Below the pieces are notes generated by a model. The model worked only from the letters and a program-made list of their open reading frames with translations, did not search any database and was not told where the DNA came from. 64,000 bases of DNA. Origin: Oscillospiraceae bacterium (GTDB taxonomy: Bacteria > Bacillota > Clostridia > Oscillospirales > Ruminococcaceae). A program made the translations under genes and the position numbers. Where the stretch lies: positions 124,001-188,000 of the forward strand of contig JAEDDN010000002.1 of assembly GCA_016298065.1 (NCBI GenBank), given 5' to 3'. Positions 32,563 to 42,273 of this stretch are shown one piece after another; the first letter of the stretch is position 1, and each line of letters begins with the position of its first letter.

Positions 32563-33615
32563 ATGTCCGCATCATTTGCAGAAAACGCTATAGTCTCTAA
32601 GGCAAGAGGTCTTTTCGGCAAGCGCATAACCTCGGAGCAGTTTAAGGATATGGCTAAGTGTAACAGCGTCAGCGAGGTGGCGATGTATCTAAAGTCACAA
32701 ACTCATTTTTCAGACGCACTTTCCGGCATATCGGAAAATAATATTCACCGTGGTCAGCTGGAAGAAATCCTCAGACGTTCGGTGTTTGACAGCTACAGCG
32801 AGCTTTTCAGATATATAACCGACCCTACTCCCGAAGCCGACACCTTATTTGATTACTTTTTTATAGAGGAAGAAATAAACGAAATACTTAAAATGTTACT
32901 GCTCATAAAAGCGGGTAACGCCGAAAGCTATATAATGGAGCTTCCTGCATTTTTGCTCTCAAAAGCAAAAATTGACCTTATGCAGCTTGCAAAGGTTACA
33001 ACCTATGACGAGCTTATTTCCGTTTTAGGTGAGAGCGAATATGCAAAAATTTTAAAGAGGTTTACCCCCGACGAAGAGCACCCGAACATCAGGTATGTAG
33101 CCTGTGAGCAAGCATTGTTTGACTATTATTTCGGCAGTATGCTCAAGATGATTGACAAATATTATGCCGGCGAAACAAAAAAACAGCTTTCCGAAATGTT
33201 AAAGTACCGCATAGAGCTTTTTAACATAACGAGTATTTACCGTTCAAAGTTTTTCCACAATGCTTCTGACACAACTACCGTAAAGCGAATTTACACCTAT
33301 TATTTTAAGCTTTCGGCAAAGACCTTTGACCGTCTTATACACGCTAACGATAAGGAAAAATTTAAAGCGATACTCTCAGACACATATTACGGTAAGCGTT
33401 ATCCGTTTGATGATGTGGAATATATTGAAAACTACACCCAACGAATAATATATAATTTGTCAAAGCATTATCTGCATTTTACAATAAATGCGCCTGTTGC
33501 TTTTTATGCATACTATTATTTAAGTCAGATAGAATTATCCAACATTATAAGCATTATCGAATGTGTAAGATACGACCTATCTGTAGAAGAAATCGAAAAA
33601 CTGCTTATTGAATAA
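32563..33615 (+). CDS. V/A-type ATPase subunit C
   Basis: A 350-residue protein of the V-ATPase C/AC39 family that joins the central rotor stalk to the membrane ring. Matching features are NAIVSKARGLFGKRITSEQF at the start, the repeated three-helix-bundle style, IDKYYAGETKKQLSEMLKYR, and the late IECVRYDLSVEEIEKLL. It sits between the G/H-like and I subunit genes in the usual clostridial order. Confidence 0.9.
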   Translation: MSASFAENAIVSKARGLFGKRITSEQFKDMAKCNSVSEVAMYLKSQTHFSDALSGISENNIHRGQLEEILRRSVFDSYSELFRYITDPTPEADTLFDYFFIEEEINEILKMLLLIKAGNAESYIMELPAFLLSKAKIDLMQLAKVTTYDELISVLGESEYAKILKRFTPDEEHPNIRYVACEQALFDYYFGSMLKMIDKYYAGETKKQLSEMLKYRIELFNITSIYRSKFFHNASDTTTVKRIYTYYFKLSAKTFDRLIHANDKEKFKAILSDTYYGKRYPFDDVEYIENYTQRIIYNLSKHYLHFTINAPVAFYAYYYLSQIELSNIISIIECVRYDLSVEEIEKLLIE

Positions 33616-33629
33616 AGGAGGTGACTTTA

Positions 33630-35570
33630 ATGCCTGTTGAAAAGATGTCTCTTATAAACATCGCAGGACCTATAGACAAATTAGACGACGTTATACTAAA
33701 GTGCTGTGAGAGTAAAGCCTTTCACCCTGAATACGCAAACGTCGGCAAAACTTCTGGTTTTAGTGCGCTAAGCAAGGAAAATATCTACGAGTCAAGGCTT
33801 CAGGATATTATCGGGCTTATGAATATTTTGCAAATTGACCCCGAGTACACAGATTATTCTAACTTAGATACTTCGCTTGAAAGTATTGATGAGTATATTA
33901 AAAAGACAAAGGATAAATCATCAGAGCTTATTAAAAAGCAGCACGAGCTTGAAAACAGTATTGACATAAACGAACAAAGCTTGGGCTATTTAAAGCACAT
34001 TTCGGGCTTTGACGTTAAATTTGACGATTTGCGACATTCCGAACATTCCACTGCAAGATTCGGTCGACTTCCCACCGACAGCTTTTTAAAATTGCAGTAT
34101 TTTTCCGACAAGACCTTTTTCTTTTTTGATTTAGACAAAGACGACGATTACTGCTGGGGAGTTTATGTAGCTCCAAACGCAAACATAGCTGAAATTGACG
34201 ACATATTTTCTTCACTTTATTTTGAAGAAATCCAAATTCCCGAAAACGCTCATGACACGCCTGTTGTAGCAAGCGAGCATATATCAAAGTCTATTGAAAA
34301 ACAAAAACTCAAATTAGAAAAATGTGAAAGCAAGCTCGAAAAATTAAAGTCGCAGGATACAAAAAAGATTAAACAGATACATTCTTTCCTAACGGTTAAA
34401 AGTCAGCTGGACGGCTATAAAAAATATGCAATGGTTTCTCAGTCGCAGTTTTATTTAGAGGGCTTTGTTCCCCTAACTCAAAGCGATAATTTTACAGAAA
34501 ATGTTGAGAAAATAAGCGGCGTAATCTGTGAAAAACAGCCTGCGGATATAAATTCACGTCTTACCCCGCCGAGCAAGCTTAAAACAAACGCTTTTTTCAA
34601 GCCGTTTGAAATGTTTGTTTCTATGTATGGTGTACCGAAGTATAATGAGCTTAACCCGACAACCTTTATCGGTCTTATATATATACTGCTTTTCGGTATA
34701 ATGTTCGGAGATTTGGGACAAGGCTTTGTACTTTTCTTAGGCGGACTTTTGCTTTATAAATTAAAAGGCGTAAAGCTTGCGGCTGTTATTTCACGTTGCG
34801 GTATATCGAGTATGATTTTCGGTATAGCCTACGGCTCGGTATTCGGTATCGAGGATATGTTAGACCCTATGTTTAAGTTCTTCGGCTTTGCCGAAAAGCC
34901 CATAGACGTATTTGAAAGCTCAACCACAACAACACTGCTTTTGTGCGTTATAGGCTTGGGAATTGTAATAACCGCAGTTTCAATCATCATAAACATCTTT
35001 TTAAAGCTTCGAAAAAAAGATTATGAAAACGCCTTATTTTCAAATAACGGTATTGCAGGGTTTGTATTTTATGTAGGCATAATTATCGGGGCAGTACTTA
35101 TGATGATGTCCGGTATTAACATCTTATCACCTTGGTTTATTATTCCTATTGTTATTATTCCGGTGCTTCTTATGTTTTTAAGAGAGCCCTTAGGCAAGCT
35201 TGTTAAAAAGAAAAAGGATATAAAGCCAAAAGAAGGTGTAGCGGGCTTTATAATGCAAAACTTCTTTGAACTTTTTGAGTTTTGCCTTAGTTTTGTAACC
35301 AATACCCTATCGTTTTTAAGGGTTGGCGGTTTCGTTTTAAGCCACGCAGGTATGATGGCGGTTGTAATGACCTTAGCCGATATGGTCGGCAATGTAGGAC
35401 ATATCCCCGTGCTTATACTCGGTAACATCTTTGTAATGGTTTTAGAGGGCTTGCTTGTAGGTATACAGTCGTTAAGACTTATATTCTATGAAACCTTCAG
35501 CAGATTTTATGACGGCGACGGAAAGCCGTTTGAACCTGCTGTCATAGATTTAAATAAAATAAAGAAATAA
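33630..35570 (+). CDS. V/A-type ATPase subunit I
   Basis: About 646 residues from the ATG at 33630, with GGAGGTGACTTTA before it. A GTG at 33621 overlaps that site. The N-terminal half is a soluble coiled-coil stator arm (KSIEKQKLKLEKCESKLEKL). The C-terminal half (from about residue 345) has some seven or eight membrane helices, including the motif FGIMFGDLGQGFVLFLGGL and TNTLSFLRVGGFVLSHAGMM, which bears the Arg needed for ion passage. Forms the static ion channel with the K ring. Confidence 0.95.
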   Translation: MPVEKMSLINIAGPIDKLDDVILKCCESKAFHPEYANVGKTSGFSALSKENIYESRLQDIIGLMNILQIDPEYTDYSNLDTSLESIDEYIKKTKDKSSELIKKQHELENSIDINEQSLGYLKHISGFDVKFDDLRHSEHSTARFGRLPTDSFLKLQYFSDKTFFFFDLDKDDDYCWGVYVAPNANIAEIDDIFSSLYFEEIQIPENAHDTPVVASEHISKSIEKQKLKLEKCESKLEKLKSQDTKKIKQIHSFLTVKSQLDGYKKYAMVSQSQFYLEGFVPLTQSDNFTENVEKISGVICEKQPADINSRLTPPSKLKTNAFFKPFEMFVSMYGVPKYNELNPTTFIGLIYILLFGIMFGDLGQGFVLFLGGLLLYKLKGVKLAAVISRCGISSMIFGIAYGSVFGIEDMLDPMFKFFGFAEKPIDVFESSTTTTLLLCVIGLGIVITAVSIIINIFLKLRKKDYENALFSNNGIAGFVFYVGIIIGAVLMMMSGINILSPWFIIPIVIIPVLLMFLREPLGKLVKKKKDIKPKEGVAGFIMQNFFELFEFCLSFVTNTLSFLRVGGFVLSHAGMMAVVMTLADMVGNVGHIPVLILGNIFVMVLEGLLVGIQSLRLIFYETFSRFYDGDGKPFEPAVIDLNKIKK

Positions 35571-35596
35571 AAAATTATTTTTAAGGAGAGTTTATT

Positions 35597-36034
35597 ATGA
35601 ACTTAGTTACATTATTTTTAATTCCGCTTTTCATCGTTATGCTTATTATGGCTCCGCTTGTACCTATTGCAAGGGGCAAAATGAGAGGCAAAAAAGCAAG
35701 ACACACTCTTATAGCTAACATTTTCAGCTTCTTCGGCGTTTGTCTTTTCGCTATTCTTCTTCCTATAGGAGGACTTGTAAGCGCTGAAGCTACTGAAGCT
35801 GTCGCTCAAACAGTAAGTATGGGACAAGGTCTCGGATACTTAGCCGCCGCACTTTCAACTGGTATGTCCTGTATCGGTGCAGGTCTTGCCGTTGCCGCTG
35901 CTGCTCCTGCCGCTATCGGCGCATGCAGCGAGGACGAAAAGAGCTTCGGTAAATCTATCGTATTCGTAGGCTTGGGCGAAGGTATCGGTATCTACGGACT
36001 TTTGGTTTCCATCTTGATTATAAACAGCTTATAA
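35597..36034 (+). CDS. V/A-type ATPase subunit K (membrane ring)
   Basis: A 145-residue proteolipid with about four hydrophobic helices. The C-terminal hairpin is the classic ring unit: GAGLAVAAAAPAAIGA, then SFGKSIVFVGLGEGIGIYG with the essential Glu near residue 129. The N-terminal hairpin has no acidic ion-binding residue. Instead it carries a basic loop (ARGKMRGKKARH). That suggests one ion site per subunit. Whether H+ or Na+ is carried cannot be settled by eye. Confidence 0.92.
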   Translation: MNLVTLFLIPLFIVMLIMAPLVPIARGKMRGKKARHTLIANIFSFFGVCLFAILLPIGGLVSAEATEAVAQTVSMGQGLGYLAAALSTGMSCIGAGLAVAAAAPAAIGACSEDEKSFGKSIVFVGLGEGIGIYGLLVSILIINSL

Positions 36035-36053
36035 TTTTTACGGAAGTGACCTT

Positions 36054-36362
36054 ATGAAATTTTATTGTATATGCGATAATATCGATACTCAAATAGGTAT
36101 GCGACTTGCAGGTATCGAGGGCGTTGTCGTTCACGAGGCAGATGAAGTAAAAGACACGCTTCAAAACATTATCTCAAAAGACGATATAGGTATAGTTTTG
36201 GTTTCTCAAGAACTTGTAAAGCTATGCCCTGACGTTATTTACGATATTAAGCTTCATACTAAATTTCCGCTTATTGTAGAAATACCCGACAGACACGGTC
36301 AAACCGATATAACCCGCAGCATAACTCAATATGTTGAGGAAGCTATCGGCATTAAAATATAA
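36054..36362 (+). CDS. V/A-type ATPase subunit F
   Basis: A 102-residue alpha/beta protein of the central stalk. CDNIDTQIGMRLAGIEGVVV, DIGIVLVSQELVKLC and FPLIVEIPDRHG match the subunit F layout. It is placed between K and E as in other clostridial V-ATPase operons and has an ACGGAAGTGA-type ribosome binding site. Confidence 0.92.
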   Translation: MKFYCICDNIDTQIGMRLAGIEGVVVHEADEVKDTLQNIISKDDIGIVLVSQELVKLCPDVIYDIKLHTKFPLIVEIPDRHGQTDITRSITQYVEEAIGIKI

Positions 36363-36380
36363 TTACGGCGGTGATAGAAT

Positions 36381-36983
36381 ATGTCATACGATGAAAAAAA
36401 GCTTGATGAATTTTCACAAATAATTTTTTCCGAAACTAATGAAAAAATAGACGCCATAAATAAGGAAATTGAAGAATACAAAACCTCTCAGCTTACCCTG
36501 ACAAGACAAGATGAAGAGGAAAAGCAACAACGATTTCTTGAGAAAAGAACCTCTCAAATACATGCTCAAATTCATCAGACGCAAACCAAAATGCAGCTTG
36601 ATGCAAAGCGTGAGCTTATTCGCTATCGCAACGAATTATTGGCTGAAGTTTTTTCTAACGCCTCAAAGCGTTTGGCTGAGTTTGCTGCTTCGGATAAGTA
36701 TAAGGAATTTTTACAAGACGGCATTAAATCGGCTTTAAGTGAGGATGAATTTGACCTTAACTCCTTAAACCTACTTATAAAGCCCTCTGACGAGGAATTA
36801 GCAAAAACTCTTGCTAAAGAATACGGTATTGCCGAAGTTAAGACAGATAACACCATAACCTTAGGCGGATTTAAGCTTGTGGATTACAAAAAAGGCATTT
36901 TAAGCGACAACACACTTGAAACTATGCTGTCAGAGCAAAAAAAGAAATTCTTATCAAGCTGTGAACTTAAAATAAACGAGTAG
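36381..36983 (+). CDS. V/A-type ATPase subunit E
   Basis: A 200-residue protein of the peripheral stalk. The N-terminal half is a long charged helix (EIEEYKTSQLTLTRQDEEEK), and the C-terminal globular part has the style LIKPSDEELAKTLAKEYG and ITLGGFKLVDYKKGILSDN, typical of subunit E. It probably forms a coiled pair with the G/H-like protein of the first gene. Confidence 0.9.
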   Translation: MSYDEKKLDEFSQIIFSETNEKIDAINKEIEEYKTSQLTLTRQDEEEKQQRFLEKRTSQIHAQIHQTQTKMQLDAKRELIRYRNELLAEVFSNASKRLAEFAASDKYKEFLQDGIKSALSEDEFDLNSLNLLIKPSDEELAKTLAKEYGIAEVKTDNTITLGGFKLVDYKKGILSDNTLETMLSEQKKKFLSSCELKINE

Positions 36984-37018
36984 CAAAAGGTAATCCAAAA
37001 CAAATTGGAGTGAAATAA

Positions 37019-38773
37019 TTGAACAACAACGTTATTTATTCTATAAACGGACCTGTAATAAAAATTAAAGGCACCAAGGATTTTTCTATGCTTGAGATGG
37101 TGTATGTCGGAGAGCAAAAAATCATTGGCGAGGTAATTTCGGTAAATGATACCGAAACCACCATTCAGGTATATGAAAGCACTACCGGTCTCAAACCGGG
37201 AGAACCTGTTTACTCTACAGGCGCTCCGCTCAGCGTTACGTTAGGTCCGGGTATTATATCTAATATTTTTGACGGTATTGAGCGTCCGCTTCGTGATATG
37301 AAGGAAAAAACAGGCGCATTTATCGGTATCGGTTCTGATGTATCTGCGCTTGATGAGGATAAGCTATATGATGTTAAAATCACCGTTAAAGAGGGCGATA
37401 AGCTATCAGGCGGGGCAATTTATGCCACCACCCAGGAAACTCCTCTTATCGAGCACAGATGTATGCTTATGCCGAATTTAAGCGGTGAGGTTATAAAAGT
37501 ATACCCTGACGGACAGTATAAGGTAAATGATACCGTTATTGAGTTTAAGACCGACAATGGTGAAGTTATACCTTTAACCTTATGCCAAAAATGGCCTATA
37601 AGAACGCCACGTCCGTTTAAAAGCCGTTTGCCTATTTCCCGTCCGCTTATTACCGGACAGCGTGTTATAGATACTATGTTCCCTATCGCTAAGGGCGGTA
37701 CTGCCGCTATCCCGGGCGGATTTGGCACGGGAAAAACCATGACTCAACACCAGCTCGCAAAATGGTGTGACGCAGATATTATAGTATATATAGGCTGCGG
37801 TGAGCGTGGTAACGAGATGACTCAGGTTTTGAACGAATTTTCTGAGCTTATAGATCCGAGAACACAAAAGGCTCTTACCGACAGAACAATACTTATTGCA
37901 AACACCTCAAATATGCCTGTTGCCGCAAGAGAGGCGTCTATTTATACAGGTATAACTCTTGCAGAATATTATCGTGATATGGGCTATCACGTTGCTATAA
38001 TGGCGGATTCTACTTCACGTTGGGCAGAGGCTTTAAGAGAAATATCCGGAAGACTTGAAGAAATGCCTGCGGAAGAGGGCTTCCCTGCTTATTTGCCGTC
38101 ACGTTTATCAGGCTTTTATGAAAGAGCAGGCTATATGGTTAACTTAAACGAGTCGGAAGGCTCGGTAACTATAATCGGAGCAGTTTCTCCGCAAGGTTCG
38201 GATTTTTCGGAGCCTGTAACTCAAAACACAAAGCGTTTTGTAAGATGTTTCTGGGCTCTTGACAAGTCGCTGGCTTACGCAAGACACTACCCTGCTATCA
38301 ACTGGATGACAAGCTACAGCGAATATGACGACGACTTTGTTGACTACTATAAAGAGGCTATCGGCAAAGACTTCTTAAAGATGAAACACCGCATATCCTC
38401 AATTCTTGCGGAAGAAGCAAACCTTATGGAAATAGTAAAGCTTATCGGCTCGGACGTTTTGCCCGACGATCAAAAGCTTGTTATTGAAATTGCTAAGGTT
38501 ATCCGTACAGGCTTTTTACAGCAAAACGCCTTCCACAAGGACGACACCTATGTACCTTTAGAAAAACAAGCTCAGATGATGAAGGTTATATTATACCTTT
38601 ACGATAAAGCAAGCGAGCTTATCGCAAAGAGTATTCCTATTTCAAACATTATCCAAACAGGTATATTCGATAAGCTTGTGCGTATAAAATACGATGTGCC
38701 TAATGACAAATTAGAAATGTTTGACGACTATTATAAGGACATTGACTTAAAAATAGCCGAAAGCGACAGATAA
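37019..38773 (+). CDS. V/A-type ATPase catalytic subunit A
   Basis: Catalytic subunit of 584 residues. Walker A GGFGTGKTMTQHQLAKW lies near residue 233, followed by IVYIGCGERGNEMTQVL and MADSTSRWAEALREISGRL, all diagnostic. The start is TTG at 37019 after TTGGAGTGAAATAA, giving MNNNVIYSINGPVIKIKG. No ATG nearby fits. Subunit B follows after a hairpin in the 80-base gap. Confidence 0.97.
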   Translation: MNNNVIYSINGPVIKIKGTKDFSMLEMVYVGEQKIIGEVISVNDTETTIQVYESTTGLKPGEPVYSTGAPLSVTLGPGIISNIFDGIERPLRDMKEKTGAFIGIGSDVSALDEDKLYDVKITVKEGDKLSGGAIYATTQETPLIEHRCMLMPNLSGEVIKVYPDGQYKVNDTVIEFKTDNGEVIPLTLCQKWPIRTPRPFKSRLPISRPLITGQRVIDTMFPIAKGGTAAIPGGFGTGKTMTQHQLAKWCDADIIVYIGCGERGNEMTQVLNEFSELIDPRTQKALTDRTILIANTSNMPVAAREASIYTGITLAEYYRDMGYHVAIMADSTSRWAEALREISGRLEEMPAEEGFPAYLPSRLSGFYERAGYMVNLNESEGSVTIIGAVSPQGSDFSEPVTQNTKRFVRCFWALDKSLAYARHYPAINWMTSYSEYDDDFVDYYKEAIGKDFLKMKHRISSILAEEANLMEIVKLIGSDVLPDDQKLVIEIAKVIRTGFLQQNAFHKDDTYVPLEKQAQMMKVILYLYDKASELIAKSIPISNIIQTGIFDKLVRIKYDVPNDKLEMFDDYYKDIDLKIAESDR

Positions 38774-38788
38774 CAAACGCTTTGATTT

Positions 38789-38821
38789 AAAAATCTCTAT
38801 ATCGCCGCTTTAGAGATTTTT
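38789..38821 (+). terminator. Hairpin between ATPase subunit A and B genes
   Basis: AAAAATCTCTA (38789-38799) and TAGAGATTTTT (38811-38821) form an 11-bp AT-rich stem ending in six T. Since A and B are needed in equal numbers, full termination is unlikely. It may be a leaky attenuator or processing site. Confidence 0.6.
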
Positions 38822-38853
38822 TAACACTTTGCGGCAGAATGGAGATTATAACA

Positions 38854-40263
38854 ATGGGGCTGCAATATATAGGACTTAACGAGATAAACGGCTCTTTGAT
38901 TGTTCTCGATGACGTTAAGTCGGCAAGCTTTGACGAGCTTGTTGAAATTCGCCTTGCCAACGGCTCATCAAGGCTCGGACGTGTTGTTGAGCTTATGGGA
39001 CAAAAGGCTGTAATACAGGTTTTTGAGGGCACTAATGAAATGTCGCTTTCAAACACAACCACAAAATTTACAGGCAAGCCTATGGAGCTACCGCTTTCAA
39101 AGGAAATGCTCGGACGTATCTTCAACGGTGCAGGCAAACCTATAGACGACTTAGGTGAAATTATTCCCGACAAGTACGCAGACATTAACGGTAAGCCCAT
39201 CAATCCCGTTTCGAGAGTTTATCCGAGAAACTATATAAAAACTGGTATCTCCTCTATAGACGCACTTATGACGCTTATCAGAGGTCAAAAACTGCCTATC
39301 TTTTCCGACGCAGGCTTAAGCCACAACAAGCTTGCCGTTCAGATAGTAAGACAGGCTAAGCTTGCAGACAATGCAAACGAAGAATTTGGTATAGTATTTG
39401 CGGCTATGGGCGTTACAAACGACGTTGCAGATTACTTTAAAGCAAAATTTGAAGAAAGCGGAGTTTTGGAAAGAGTTGTTATGTTCACAAACCTTTCTAA
39501 CGACCCGATTATCGAGAGAATCCTTACCCCGAGATGTGCTTTAACTGCCGCAGAATACTTGGCATATGAGCACAATATGCACATTCTTGTTATACTTACC
39601 GATATGACCTCCTATGCGGAAGCTGTGCGTGAATTTTCCTCTTCAAAGGGTGAAATCCCCGGACGTAAAGGCTTCCCGGGATATTTATATTCCGACTTTG
39701 CTTCGCTTTATGAACGTGCAGGCGTTATTGAAAATTCAAGCGGCTCTGTTACTCAGCTTCCTATACTGACTATGCCTAACGGCGATATAACCCATCCTAT
39801 CCCCGACCTTACGGGCTACATTACCGAGGGACAAATAGTTTTAGACAAGCTCTTGGCACAGTCGGGTGTTTATCCGCCTATAGCAATACTTCCCTCGCTT
39901 TCACGTCTTATGAAGGACGGTATCGGCGAAAATTACACAAGAGCCGATCACTCCGCTGTTGCAAACCAGCTTTTCGCCTGCTATGCAAAGGTGTCGGACG
40001 CAAGAGCGCTTGCTTCGGTAATCGGCGAGGAGGAGCTCTCCCCTGCTGATAAATCATATATGGAATTCGGCAGATTTTTTGAAGCCAACTTTATCGCACA
40101 GGGTGAGAATGAGGACAGAAGCATTGATCAGACGCTTGATCTTGGCTGGGATTTACTCTGTTTACTGCCCAAAGAAGAACTTGACAGAATTGACAGCGAC
40201 TTGTTAAATAAATTTTATGACCCGAGTCGTGCAGAAAAGTTTAAAAAGCAAGCTACCTTATAA
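38854..40263 (+). CDS. V/A-type ATPase subunit B
   Basis: About 469 residues from the ATG at 38854. The GGAG at 38838-38841 serves it, while an ATG 15 bases upstream overlaps that site. Non-catalytic nucleotide-site subunit: in place of Walker A it has FSDAGLSHNKLAVQIVRQA. IFNGAGKPIDDLGEI, MGVTNDVADYFKAKFEESG and RKGFPGYLYSDFASLYERAG are typical. Its leader GGCAGAATGGAGATTATAA is also found before the GT4 gene at 45132. Confidence 0.97.
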   Translation: MGLQYIGLNEINGSLIVLDDVKSASFDELVEIRLANGSSRLGRVVELMGQKAVIQVFEGTNEMSLSNTTTKFTGKPMELPLSKEMLGRIFNGAGKPIDDLGEIIPDKYADINGKPINPVSRVYPRNYIKTGISSIDALMTLIRGQKLPIFSDAGLSHNKLAVQIVRQAKLADNANEEFGIVFAAMGVTNDVADYFKAKFEESGVLERVVMFTNLSNDPIIERILTPRCALTAAEYLAYEHNMHILVILTDMTSYAEAVREFSSSKGEIPGRKGFPGYLYSDFASLYERAGVIENSSGSVTQLPILTMPNGDITHPIPDLTGYITEGQIVLDKLLAQSGVYPPIAILPSLSRLMKDGIGENYTRADHSAVANQLFACYAKVSDARALASVIGEEELSPADKSYMEFGRFFEANFIAQGENEDRSIDQTLDLGWDLLCLLPKEELDRIDSDLLNKFYDPSRAEKFKKQATL

Positions 40264-40293
40264 TCACAAATTTTAACGGAAGGGTTTAATTTT

Positions 40294-40905
40294 ATGTCAG
40301 TAACGGTTTTTCCTACTAAAAGTAATCTTTTAAGTACAAAAAAATCGCTCAGCCTTGCTATGCTGGGATATGACCTTATGGACAGAAAGCGCAATATTTT
40401 AATAAGAGAAATGGTATCGCTTATAGACGAGGCTAAATCCATTCGAGGCGAAATTGAAGTTACCTATGAAAAGGCTTATAAAGCCTTACAGGACACAAAC
40501 GTAACCTTAGGTCTTATACAAAATATTGCAAACGGCATAGATGTGGAAAACGGCGTTAACATAACCTACCGAAGCGTAATGGGAGTTGAAATTCCAAAGG
40601 TTTCCTTTGAGTCAACCCTGCCCAAAGCACTATACGGCTTTGTAGGCACAAACTCTCGCTTTGACGTAGCTTATACAAGCTTTGAAAAAGCAAAGCAGTA
40701 CACCATTATATTGGCCGAAGTGGAAAACAGCGTTTACAGATTGGCAAACGAAATAAAAAAAACACAAAGGCGTGCAAATGCGCTTAATAACATTATCATT
40801 CCGAGATTTGAGGAAACTATAAAGTTTATTTCAGAATCCCTTGAGGAAAAAGAACGTGAAGAGTTCAGCAGATTAAAGGTTATTAAAAATCAGCACTCGG
40901 ATTAA
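40294..40905 (+). CDS. V/A-type ATPase subunit D
   Basis: The 203-residue rotor shaft. It starts MSVTVFPTKSNLLSTKKSLSLAMLGYDLMDRKRNIL, the standard subunit D opening (short segment PTKSNLL diagnostic), and ends in a second long helix with EIKKTQRRANALNNIIIPRF. Last gene of the nine-gene operon, ending at a terminator. Confidence 0.95.
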   Translation: MSVTVFPTKSNLLSTKKSLSLAMLGYDLMDRKRNILIREMVSLIDEAKSIRGEIEVTYEKAYKALQDTNVTLGLIQNIANGIDVENGVNITYRSVMGVEIPKVSFESTLPKALYGFVGTNSRFDVAYTSFEKAKQYTIILAEVENSVYRLANEIKKTQRRANALNNIIIPRFEETIKFISESLEEKEREEFSRLKVIKNQHSD

Positions 40906-40926
40906 AATTATCTTAATATTATTGTT

Positions 40927-40960
40927 AAAAAATCGGTAAGCTTTTAGCTTACCGATTTTT
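40927..40960 (+). terminator. Terminator of the V-ATPase operon
   Basis: AATCGGTAAGC (40931-40941) and GCTTACCGATT (40947-40957) with a 5-base loop and T run. Confidence 0.93.
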
Positions 40961-41055
40961 GTTTTTAAGCTAAGACTTAAAATTCACACCATAAGCCTTT
41001 TTACATAATATATAGTAAATGCCGCTAAGGCATTTTTATATATGGAGGTAACAGT

Positions 41056-41235
41056 ATGGATAATAACAACACAAATGAATTATGCGACAAAAATTATCCT
41101 TCTTTAGCTATGGCTTATGTACCTTGGCAAAAATGGCAGAAGCTTTATTCGCCGGACGTTGGCTTTAGCAGAGCAACGATTTTTGCCGAGCTTGATAAAC
41201 CTTTTATCGGCGAGGAGGCACTGGACTGTGAATAA
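41056..41235 (+). CDS. cotJA: Spore coat-associated protein CotJA
   Basis: A 59-residue protein. SLAMAYVPWQKWQKLYSPDVGF and ATIFAELDKPFIGE (residues 17-53) are the CotJA signatures. A GGAGGTAACAGT site precedes the ATG. It overlaps the cotJB GTG start by 8 bases. Part of the inner spore coat made in the mother cell, so mother-cell sigma factor control is expected, though I could not fix a sigma-E promoter in the AT-rich upstream region. A short hairpin (AATGCCGCTAAGGCATT, near 41019-41035) lies before it. Confidence 0.93.
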   Translation: MDNNNTNELCDKNYPSLAMAYVPWQKWQKLYSPDVGFSRATIFAELDKPFIGEEALDCE

Positions 41236-41488
41236 TAAAAACGTACTTTTAAAACGCTTAAAGATATGTGATTTTGTTTTGACCGAAACCGCCCTTTACC
41301 TCGACACTCATCCTGAGGATAAGGACGCTTTAGACTATTATAATAAACATTTGAATATGAGAAATGAAACCTTAGATGAATACACAAGAAAATACGGCAC
41401 AATTTTAAGAGATAAACCGCAAAGCGAGGATAAGTGGGACTGGGTAGATAATCCTTGGCCTTGGGAAAGTGAGTGGAGTGAGAAGTAA
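41228..41488 (+). CDS. cotJB: Spore coat protein CotJB
   Basis: An 86-residue protein read from the GTG at 41228 (MNNKNVLLKRLKICDFVLTE), inside the end of cotJA. A longer open frame upstream lies in cotJA and is not the protein. The family pattern is the central ALYLDTHPEDKDALDYYNKH and the Trp-rich end WDWVDNPWPWE. Its stop overlaps the cotJC ATG by 1 base. Confidence 0.93.
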   Translation: MNNKNVLLKRLKICDFVLTETALYLDTHPEDKDALDYYNKHLNMRNETLDEYTRKYGTILRDKPQSEDKWDWVDNPWPWESEWSEK

Positions 41489-42108
41489 TGTGGGCTTATG
41501 AGAAAAAACTTGAATATCCGGTAAATATTAAAAATTCAAATCCTGCTTTAGCAAAGGTTATCATTAGTCAGCTGGGCGGTCCCCACGGCGAGCTCGGTGC
41601 GTCAATGAGATACTTAAGCCAGCGTTATTCAATGCCTTACGGCGAAGTAAGAGGCGTATTGACGGACGTCGGGACTGAGGAACTAGCCCATCTTGAGATG
41701 GTTTCCGCTATTTTATATCAGCTTACAAAAGATATGTCTATAGAGGATATAAAAAGAAGCGGCTTTGACACATATTTTGTAGACCATACATCAAGCATAT
41801 ACCCTCAGTTTGCGTCGGGCAATCCGTTCAGCGCCGAAACCTTTGCGGTAACGGGCGACGTTATTGCCGATTTAACAGAGGATTTGGCTGCAGAACAAAA
41901 AGCAAGAGTATCATACGACAACCTGCTCAGGCTGGTGGACGATCCTGATGTGCGTGATCCATTAAAGTTTTTAAGACAAAGAGAAATTGTACATTTCCAG
42001 CGTTTCGGTGAAGCGCTTAGAATTACACAGGACAAATTAGACTCAAAGAATTTCTATGCGTTTAATCCTGCCTTTGATAAATGTCCTAAAAATAAAAAGA
42101 AGAAATAA
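41488..42108 (+). CDS. cotJC: Spore coat protein CotJC, manganese-catalase family
   Basis: A 206-residue protein of the di-manganese catalase fold. QLGGPHGELGASMRYLSQRY and TDVGTEELAHLEMVSAILYQL carry the first metal ligands, and AEQKARVSYDNLLRLVDDPDVRD with REIVHFQRFGEAL gives the second set. Shorter than true Mn catalases, as is normal for CotJC. Last gene of cotJABC, which shows that the organism forms spores. Confidence 0.95.
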   Translation: MWAYEKKLEYPVNIKNSNPALAKVIISQLGGPHGELGASMRYLSQRYSMPYGEVRGVLTDVGTEELAHLEMVSAILYQLTKDMSIEDIKRSGFDTYFVDHTSSIYPQFASGNPFSAETFAVTGDVIADLTEDLAAEQKARVSYDNLLRLVDDPDVRDPLKFLRQREIVHFQRFGEALRITQDKLDSKNFYAFNPAFDKCPKNKKKK

Positions 42109-42135
42109 GGAATAAATTTATAAACATTCCTATAG

Positions 42136-42173
42136 AATAAGGATAAGCAGTAAAATAACTGCTTGTCCTTATT
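42136..42173 (+). terminator. Terminator of the cotJ operon
   Basis: AATAAGGATAAGCAGT (42136-42151) pairs with ACTGCTTGTCCTTATT (42158-42173), with one G-T pair. The T run after it is weak. Confidence 0.7.
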
Positions 42174-42273
42174 TGCTTTACGGGCTTTTTGGCATTAAAT
42201 GTTGAAATTAAAAAAAATATATGATAATATAAGGATAATAGGTTTAATTTGTATATTTTTAAGGAGAGAAAAA

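Noticed and set aside
41117..41488. A 123-codon version of CotJB
   Set aside because: Its first 37 codons are the wrong frame of cotJA. The family start MNNKNVLL is the GTG at 41228.
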